Assembly (NCBI GenBank): GCA_003116975.1
Contig: BGKB01000037.1
Coordinates: forward strand, 186,001-250,000
Length of the DNA stretch: 64,000 nucleotides
Direction: 5' to 3'
Source: Aurantiochytrium sp. KH105
Taxonomy: Eukaryota > Sar > Bigyra > Thraustochytrida > Thraustochytriidae
The notes beneath the pieces were generated by a model that did not search any database, was not told the origin of the DNA, and saw only the letters and a program-made list of their open reading frames with translations. Positions 58,299-64,000 of this stretch are shown here, one piece after another. How positions within the stretch are numbered: the first letter of the stretch is position 1; each line of letters opens with the position of its first letter. A program made the translations under genes and the position numbers.

Positions 58299-60020
58299 CT
58301 AATAGTCGTCGTCATCGTCATCAAGAACCTTGGTTTTCTTCGTGGCAGGCGCAGAAGAGCTTGGTTTCGGTGCCTCATCATCATCATTTGCGTCCGATAC
58401 AGCAACGGCAATAGCCGCCGGCTGAGGCGGCGGCGGTGGAGGCGCAGCCTTGGCACTGCCAGACGCTTCGTTCGTTTTGGTCTCCTTGTCTTTGCTGTCC
58501 TTGACCTCGTCAAGCTTTCGCTTCGTTCCCGCGGAAGTTCCTTTCGCGCCAGAAGATGACTCGCCGTCATCGTCATCCTCGCTCTCGCTATCACTTCCCT
58601 CGGATGACGAAGATTCGCTGTCGAGCTTTCTCTTGGGTTTAGCAGTCTTTTTACGCTTACTGTCACTTCGGTCAATGAAGCTGTCCTCGCTCTCGTCGCT
58701 CATATCGCTCATCTCGTCTTCTTCGTCGTCTTCATCGCCAAACACGCCGCCCGACCCCGCGCCACCCTGCTCCATAAAGCGACGATTAAAGCCAGAGAAA
58801 CGCTGCTCTCGCTTCTTTGCTCTCTGCTTCTTTTGCGTTGCGAGAAGCGCCTCGCGTGCCTTGAGTCGCTGCTCCTGCTCCTTTTCGGGAGCAAAGCGTA
58901 GATCCATGGACTTGACACGGGTGCCTTTGATGGCTTCAGACTTGACACGCAGTTCCATATCCTGGTGCGCAGCTGATGAAATGGATGTCGGACGCATGCT
59001 CAGCGAAGAGTCAATGAGTCCACAGGACTCGAGGCAATTGAAAGCCTCCCCATCGCGCTCGTCAATGCCCATAGAAAAGAGAAACTGGTTGTGCGGCCTT
59101 TTCTTGACGACATCAAAGACCTCGTCGCCGATGTAGAGCTGTACAGATCCATCGGACCACTCCACGAATCGGCTATTGCTCTCGATGACAGGCTTGCCGT
59201 CCTTCTTTTCAATTTCGCGTCTATCGTTCATCTTGTAGCGCCACCTGATGATGTTATCGTGAACAAAGCCCTTGCCCAGACGACGGAGTCGGACCTGCTC
59301 CTTTTCTTCGTCGTAAAGAGAACCATCGTAGGCGGTCGACTCCACGTGCATACTGTTGGGTAGACGCGCGAGCCCAATCTCTGCATCGTCCGCAGGACGC
59401 ACAATGGGCGGAACGCGAACGGCCGTTGGCAATTCGATAGGCACGCCCATGTGCTGCGGCTCTGCCTTGTCTGCGTCCGGGTCCTCGATGGGATCGTCTT
59501 CCTTTTCGGTCGCCTTCGTCTCGCCCTTTTTCTTCTTGAGGATCTTTTTGCCCTTTTTGCCACTGTCATCCGAGTCATCGCTGTCATCGTCGGAGCTTAG
59601 CATCATGCTCAGGGCTGCGGCTGAGTCTTTCTTGCTCGACGATGGCTTGGCATCCTTTTTTTCCCCCTTGTCGGCGCCGCCCTCTTCATCGGACTCATCG
59701 GCATCAGCATCAAACATGTCTGCGTCGCTGTCCTCATCGTCGTCCTCATCGTCGTCCTTGCCATTCCCGTTGGCTGCTGCGGGCGCCGCTGTCGCATCTT
59801 TTGCCTCCGCCCCTGCGGCGGCGGTTGCCTTCGTGTCGGTCCCCTCTGCGGCGGCCTCTGCACCTTTTTCTACATCGTCTCCGGCGCCTGCCGCGGCGCT
59901 GCCAGCGGGCTTACCCTCCGCGGGGGGGGCTGCCTCGGCCTCGCCTTCCGCGGCCTTGGTCTCGGGCGCCGCGGCGGCAGCGGCGGCGGGCTCCCCGTCG
60001 CGCTCCTTGGTCTCGCTCAT
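58299..60020 (-). CDS. LEO1: RNA polymerase II-associated PAF1 complex subunit Leo1
   Basis: Leo1 is a PAF1-complex subunit that binds elongating RNA polymerase II and supports histone modification. The product is 573 residues from the ATG at 60020. The conserved Leo1 domain spans about residues 215-365. It has LARLPNSMHVES, then IIRWRYKMND, SNSRFVEWSDGSVQLYIGDE with VFDVVKK, QFLFSMG and a final KGTRVKSMDLRFAPEKEQEQ. The N-terminal 190 residues are Ala/Glu/Asp-rich with several acidic runs. The C-terminal 170 are Ser/Asp/Glu-rich with Lys patches and end in an Asp run. Long acidic flanks are normal for Leo1. It diverges from the UBA-like protein gene. Confidence 0.94.
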   Translation of the reverse strand: MSETKERDGEPAAAAAAAPETKAAEGEAEAAPPAEGKPAGSAAAGAGDDVEKGAEAAAEGTDTKATAAAGAEAKDATAAPAAANGNGKDDDEDDDEDSDADMFDADADESDEEGGADKGEKKDAKPSSSKKDSAAALSMMLSSDDDSDDSDDSGKKGKKILKKKKGETKATEKEDDPIEDPDADKAEPQHMGVPIELPTAVRVPPIVRPADDAEIGLARLPNSMHVESTAYDGSLYDEEKEQVRLRRLGKGFVHDNIIRWRYKMNDRREIEKKDGKPVIESNSRFVEWSDGSVQLYIGDEVFDVVKKRPHNQFLFSMGIDERDGEAFNCLESCGLIDSSLSMRPTSISSAAHQDMELRVKSEAIKGTRVKSMDLRFAPEKEQEQRLKAREALLATQKKQRAKKREQRFSGFNRRFMEQGGAGSGGVFGDEDDEEDEMSDMSDESEDSFIDRSDSKRKKTAKPKRKLDSESSSSEGSDSESEDDDDGESSSGAKGTSAGTKRKLDEVKDSKDKETKTNEASGSAKAAPPPPPPQPAAIAVAVSDANDDDEAPKPSSSAPATKKTKVLDDDDDDY

Positions 60021-60714
60021 GGGCGGCTATCTCGAGTCGCCGCCGTTCTGCGCCGCTTGGCGCCGCGCGCGTGCACGCGGCCTTCGCGCCTTTTCGCCGC
60101 GGCGTCGCGCAGGTCGCGGCCGGCGTCGGCCCCTCCGCGCTCCGCCACGCGCTCGCTCGCTCGCTCGCTCGCGCGTCGCGGCTTTGCTTTGCTTTGCTTC
60201 GCCAGCTCGACCTGCTGCTGCTCCAGCTCTGCGGCCGCGGCGTGCTTGCTCCGGATTGGAACGCGTTTGGAACGAGGCGCGCCCTCGCGGCCCTTTGGGG
60301 GGCCCCGGTGCGAGTTTGGAAAAAGAACGCGCCCGCGTCGACGGGGAGCTAGCCGTGGGAAGCCGCGGCAAGGGCGCGGGAACGTGCCGCGTGCCCCCGC
60401 GCGGGCGCCGCGGCGCCGCGGGCGCAGCAGACAGTTCTGCCCGGCCGGGCTCGCTCGGGCGAGAGCGCGAGCGCGAGCAAGCGAGCGAGCGGGCGGGCGG
60501 GCGGGCGGAGCAGAGCAGAGAGCGCAGGCCCAGCGGCAGTAGCGGGCTCAGTTGTGGATCCGCGATTTCCAGCGAGACGTAGACGTCTGGAGCGACAGCC
60601 GCCGAAGAGGAGAGTGGAGTGAGTGCTAAAAGCTAAGCCAAAAGCCAAGCGGACGCGAACCTGGCGAGGTGAGGCGAGGCCAGGCGAGACGAGACGAGAC
60701 GAGACGAGACGAGA
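60021..60714. other. Divergent intergenic, LEO1 / UBA-like protein
   Basis: Very GC-rich bidirectional promoter region with GCTC runs (60149-60172), GGGC runs (60490-60508) and GAGAC units (60684-60711) right before the start codon at 60715. No gene seen. Confidence 0.6.
60684..60711 (+). repeat. GAGAC pentanucleotide repeat
   Basis: Five to six GAGAC/GACGA units ending four bases before the ATG at 60715, so within the leader of that gene. Confidence 0.9.
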
Positions 60715-63357
60715 ATGCGGCCAGCGCTTCTTGAACAGCACCTTGAGCTTGCTCTCTGTACGTCTGCAGGATGTGGGCTCACGCAAGCCGACCTTGCCAG
60801 ACTTCTCGTGGTGAGCACCAAAACCCGGGAGACAGTGCTCAAGCACTTTTTCTCAAAGGAAAAGCCTATTCGGCCTTGGGTCGATGATCAAGGCGTTGTC
60901 TGGCCATTTGGTCGCAAGATTGCTCATCTCGTTCTGGTCCCGCTCGTCGTTTCGGGCGTTATGGCTGCAGATACAGCGATGCTCACAAGATCGCAAGAGG
61001 TCGAGATGGCCGATTGCTTGAGACGCCACGGACCTGAATTTGCAGAATACCATTGTCGCGTCTTGGCCCTTTCGCTCGTAGCAACGCTTGATGATGCTTC
61101 TAGAGAGTACATTAAGAGCATGCTGGCTATGCGCGCCCTTGTCCCGTTACGGAAGATTTGCTCGAGTGGCGCGATCTGGTCCTGTGCGTTGGGCCTTGCA
61201 AAACCTACTCACATTCTCAATCCAAATTCGCTCAGCAACCCGACCGCGTTCATTAATCTTCTTGGTCTTCATGAACCAAGCAGCGCTGCGCCTGTGGACA
61301 CCACCGGTGCGACAAGCGAGAGCCAAGGCGAGGAGGCTTCATCTAAAGATCGTCTCAGTTCCACTTCGAGTCAAGAATTCAGTCCAATGGCAACATTTCT
61401 TCGGGAAGACGGGCATGTCTGCTCGCACCAAGGCGTTTCCTGCACGCGCTCCCGTGGTGAGCAATGGCAAATATGTTATTGGCTTTGGTGCGAGGCGCGC
61501 CGACGGCGGAATCACAATGTTCGCATTTTGCTGAAACAATGCAAAAAGAAAGCGGCTTCTGCGAGCAAAAATTCAAGTCGCCCCTCGGGCTTGACCATGG
61601 AGGCTTCATACGTGACGATGCTCGTTGAAAGCCCGTTGTTGCGAGTTGCTGTTGCGGATGGCACCGTTCGCATTTCTGACTTGCTGTCACTTGGCGCGCG
61701 GCGCGGCCAAGGTCATGTGCAAGAAGTCCTGAAACCGGAGGGAATTGCGTGTCTGCGCGCTGGAATATTCTCCTTGGACGATTTGGCCGAACTTCCTCGA
61801 AGTCGTCTTGTCCGAGTCGCCTGTAATCTCTCACCAAAGGTCCCGATCTCCGCCATTACGAAAATGACAGCTCCCGTGGCAGAGCGTGTGCAAATGGTTG
61901 AACTTGTCCTGCTGCATGAGTCTCTTTGGTCCCCGTACGTAAAAGCTGACGAGCTTTTATGTCTTAAAGATCTTAGCACATTGGAGTTCGCATTGAGCAC
62001 GCATGGTTTGTCTGGCCTAAAACGCAAGCTCATCGATCTGAAAACCCTTGATACGTTTGGCCAGACTTCAGCGCAGGCGAGCACTTTGTTGCGGATCTGT
62101 CTAAACTCGTCTGCAGGCGAAAAGCTACTCGCGGATCGCATCATCACTGTTCCCAAACTGTTGGCGCATGTTACCACGTCAAGCGTGCTTTCCGTACTTC
62201 TCGGAGATCTCGGTAGCGCAAAGTTGCGGGATGGGACGTTGCGCCTTGAAGATCTCGACTCTTCTACATCCCCCACTCAGCTCTTGCGAAAATTGCAAGG
62301 CAAGCCGGACACGAAGAAACCGGTGATGGCGAAATCGGAAAGTCGCGCCGGTGCAGCATCGAGTCCCAAGCCTAGGTCGAAAGCTTCGGGATCAATCGCA
62401 ACGTGCTCTTCATCAGGCAAGGGGCGCCCAACGTGCGGCACGGACGCTGCGTCTGACGAAGCTCCAGAGGATGTCCTGGAACCCAGGGTAGACTTGCTCG
62501 GACGCTTTTGCGCGCAGGTGTCAGAGTCTGTGACCGAGGATGAGGCTCGATTTTACCTCATGCGCAATGGGTGGGCGTTGAGTGCAGCTGTTCGGGATTA
62601 CCATGCGGCGGTTAAAGAGCGTTCGGCCGGAGTGGATTGTCTCTACGAGGCCGCAGGTGGGCGTCTGGCCCGCGACCAAGCGCGTGCTTTTCTTTTTCAG
62701 TACGATTGGGATCTGAACGCTGCGCTTGACAACTTAGATCAAGAGATCAAGGTGCGATCGGCGGCAGTCTCGCACTGGGATGGGTCAGCGGCACAAGATT
62801 TGCACGAAAGAGCGCCGAAGCGAAAACTCGCGGACCTTTTGCGCGAGTCTCGTGCTGCGCGTCAAGCGAGGGGGCTGGGGGATTTTTCGCAAGATCTCTC
62901 GTCTCGCTCTTCTGTATCGCTGCAGGCATCGCCTCTCATGCCTGCGGCGCAATCGCGGCTTCAGACCGGTGCTCAAGAGGAGATCACCTCCAGCAGCAAC
63001 AGCAGCAAAACACAATTCGATCAAGACAACATGGAAGCTCGCTTCGACAATGGACAGTGTCTACTAGACTGTGGGAAAGAAGATCGCAGCGCACCATTTC
63101 CTAAGGAGGGCGCAGATGCGAAGAATGATGCGCAAAGAACAGTTGCGCCCGCAGCGACGCTGAATGCTGCGCCTGACGATTTTGAAAGTGTCTTAAACGG
63201 CGGCGGACCGACACGGAAGCAGCTCGACACGTTGCTTCGTTTCATGGATGTATCTGGCGCTCAGACAGAAGATTATTCGGTTTCCGTGCTTCGCATGTGC
63301 GACTGGAACCTTGAACTTGCAGTGCAAACGCATTTAGCATCACTGGCATCTGGGTGA
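60715..63357 (+). CDS. Orphan protein with three UBA/TAP-C-like helical repeats
   Basis: An 880-residue frame from the ATG at 60715. The N-terminal 180 residues are helical with a possible winged-helix-like start (GLTQADLARLLVVS). A Cys/His/Trp-rich patch lies near residue 240 (CSHQGVSC, CYWLWCEARRRRNHN). Residues 290-540 are helical with regular Leu spacing, perhaps an alpha-solenoid. Near 595-680 two units of about 40 residues follow each other: a helix, E/D-x-x-A-x-x-(Y/F)-L, then W-x-L-x-A-A-(V/L). This is the pattern of UBA, UBA-like or TAP-C domains (DEARFYLMRNGWALSAAV; QARAFLFQYDWDLNAALDNL). A third weaker unit ends the protein (VLRMCDWNLELAVQ). Such domains bind ubiquitin or FG repeats; a role in either is inference. 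No family name can be given. Confidence 0.85.
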   Translation: MRPALLEQHLELALCTSAGCGLTQADLARLLVVSTKTRETVLKHFFSKEKPIRPWVDDQGVVWPFGRKIAHLVLVPLVVSGVMAADTAMLTRSQEVEMADCLRRHGPEFAEYHCRVLALSLVATLDDASREYIKSMLAMRALVPLRKICSSGAIWSCALGLAKPTHILNPNSLSNPTAFINLLGLHEPSSAAPVDTTGATSESQGEEASSKDRLSSTSSQEFSPMATFLREDGHVCSHQGVSCTRSRGEQWQICYWLWCEARRRRNHNVRILLKQCKKKAASASKNSSRPSGLTMEASYVTMLVESPLLRVAVADGTVRISDLLSLGARRGQGHVQEVLKPEGIACLRAGIFSLDDLAELPRSRLVRVACNLSPKVPISAITKMTAPVAERVQMVELVLLHESLWSPYVKADELLCLKDLSTLEFALSTHGLSGLKRKLIDLKTLDTFGQTSAQASTLLRICLNSSAGEKLLADRIITVPKLLAHVTTSSVLSVLLGDLGSAKLRDGTLRLEDLDSSTSPTQLLRKLQGKPDTKKPVMAKSESRAGAASSPKPRSKASGSIATCSSSGKGRPTCGTDAASDEAPEDVLEPRVDLLGRFCAQVSESVTEDEARFYLMRNGWALSAAVRDYHAAVKERSAGVDCLYEAAGGRLARDQARAFLFQYDWDLNAALDNLDQEIKVRSAAVSHWDGSAAQDLHERAPKRKLADLLRESRAARQARGLGDFSQDLSSRSSVSLQASPLMPAAQSRLQTGAQEEITSSSNSSKTQFDQDNMEARFDNGQCLLDCGKEDRSAPFPKEGADAKNDAQRTVAPAATLNAAPDDFESVLNGGGPTRKQLDTLLRFMDVSGAQTEDYSVSVLRMCDWNLELAVQTHLASLASG

Positions 63358-63484
63358 CGAGCGAACAAGCAGGAGAGGCCGACTCAATCCTAGGAGGAGC
63401 TAGTCACTCACTCACTCAGTCTCCCACCACCAAGGAAAGACGACAGGCAAGCCAGTCAACTTGCTAAGTGGGTCGTGTACATCA

Positions 63485-64000
63485 TCACAAACCGACCTCT
63501 TCAGACTTGAAGCCCGTCAGCTTCTCTGCCAACTCCCAGAGCTGTGCGCTGGCTACAGCGTCACGCGCGGCATCGTGCTGAGGAACGATTTCGCAGTGCT
63601 CAAAGAACTCGCCGGACACACTGGCAATTTCTGCCGCTGTGGCAACATGAATCGTGGTGTTGGCGCCCGTCCTGACAGTTTTGTTGACAAGGGGAAGGAC
63701 CAGACGTTGACCCCAAATGAGAAACCAATGAAGGCTGCGCGTGATTCCGGTGGCAATCGATCCTGGCGAAAGGGTGTTAACGCGGATCGTGTCGCCCTTT
63801 GCGCGCAGACGGCGATGCAGTTCCGAGCGAAAGAGCTCGAGCCCGAGCTTGCTGTGGCCGTATCGGGGCAGCATGACATATTTTTTGTTTTCGCACATGG
63901 GGTCCTCAAAGTCGAAGCCGCTCTCGTATACGCAGGGAAAGATGTGAACAGTAGAAGATACGAGTACGACGCGGGCACCGGCAGTGACTGTCGATTTGCG
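63485..64000 (-). CDS. Short-chain dehydrogenase/reductase, C-terminal part (cut by right edge)
   Basis: An NAD(P)-dependent oxidoreductase of the classical SDR type. The frame is open from base 64000 to the stop at 63485, so the N-terminal Rossmann half with the cofactor motif lies outside; 171 residues remain. Seen here are the strand-ending RVVLVSST with the catalytic Ser, the YGHSK motif (YxxxK) and LGLELFRSELHRRL. The segment RVNTLSPGSIATGITRS matches the PG block after the active site. The spacing and the ARVVLVSS--H pattern resemble the retinol dehydrogenase/WWOX/protochlorophyllide-reductase-like group. Substrate cannot be told. Its stop lies about 130 bases from the convergent UBA-like protein gene. 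Confidence 0.92.
   Translation of the reverse strand, partial: RKSTVTAGARVVLVSSTVHIFPCVYESGFDFEDPMCENKKYVMLPRYGHSKLGLELFRSELHRRLRAKGDTIRVNTLSPGSIATGITRSLHWFLIWGQRLVLPLVNKTVRTGANTTIHVATAAEIASVSGEFFEHCEIVPQHDAARDAVASAQLWELAEKLTGFKSEEVGL

Noticed and set aside
1-64000. Search for transposons, retroelements, virus-like elements and CRISPR arrays
   Set aside because: No transposase, reverse transcriptase, integrase, capsid-like frame, long terminal repeat or spaced direct repeats were seen; the repeats present are microsatellites and the short promoter array.

Overview
This 64 kb window is eukaryotic nuclear DNA, GC-rich and gene-dense, with mostly intronless coding regions. Where introns are visible they are short, GT-AG and near the 5' end (eS28, a SMIM13-like gene, HBS1, a Cys-rich membrane protein). 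Long open frames, Ser/Ala/Gln-rich low complexity, promoter microsatellites and the protein repertoire suggest a stramenopile protist, most likely a labyrinthulomycete/thraustochytrid. That placement is inference; no rRNA or tRNA gene was seen to confirm it. I saw no transposon, retroelement, virus-like element, CRISPR array or bacterial operon.

Layout, left to right: 3' end of COG3 (Golgi tether) and SEC15 (exocyst tether) on +; ribosomal protein eS28 on - facing SEC15; ER chaperone BiP with a C-terminal HDEL on +; a 1702-residue membrane-anchored APP1-type phosphatidate phosphatase with four SH3/Tudor-like repeats on -; a small spliced SMIM13-like gene on +; an unresolved stretch with a candidate spliced gene; a RhoGEF-PH-FYVE-WW protein on +; two tandem secreted purple acid phosphatases on -; a gene-poor 3.6 kb; an orphan 901-residue protein on +; a small membrane protein and a GID/CTLH E3 ligase subunit (MAEA type) on -; an ACAD10/11-type acyl-CoA dehydrogenase, an ABCG half-transporter and condensin II NCAPD3 on +; TIM13 (-) and HBS1 (+) from a shared promoter region; mitochondrial acyl carrier protein (-); a large PDI-like KDEL protein (-); a spliced Cys-rich receptor-like protein (+); LEO1 of the PAF1 complex (-); an orphan protein with UBA-like repeats (+); and a short-chain dehydrogenase cut by the right edge.

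The genes are housekeeping and membrane-trafficking functions in ordinary eukaryotic order, not one pathway. There is a mild theme of endomembrane biology: COG3, SEC15, BiP, a KDEL PDI-like protein, a lipid phosphatase, a FYVE GEF and ABCG. The most unusual non-coding signal is a 20-22 bp tandem motif array (core CACTTGCG plus GCCGCCATT). It occurs at matching distances upstream of the eS28 and ACP start codons, and in the second array it switches orientation around a GC-rich palindrome. The most unusual proteins are the APP1-like multidomain protein, the PDI-like KDEL protein, the RhoGEF-FYVE-WW protein and the two orphans.
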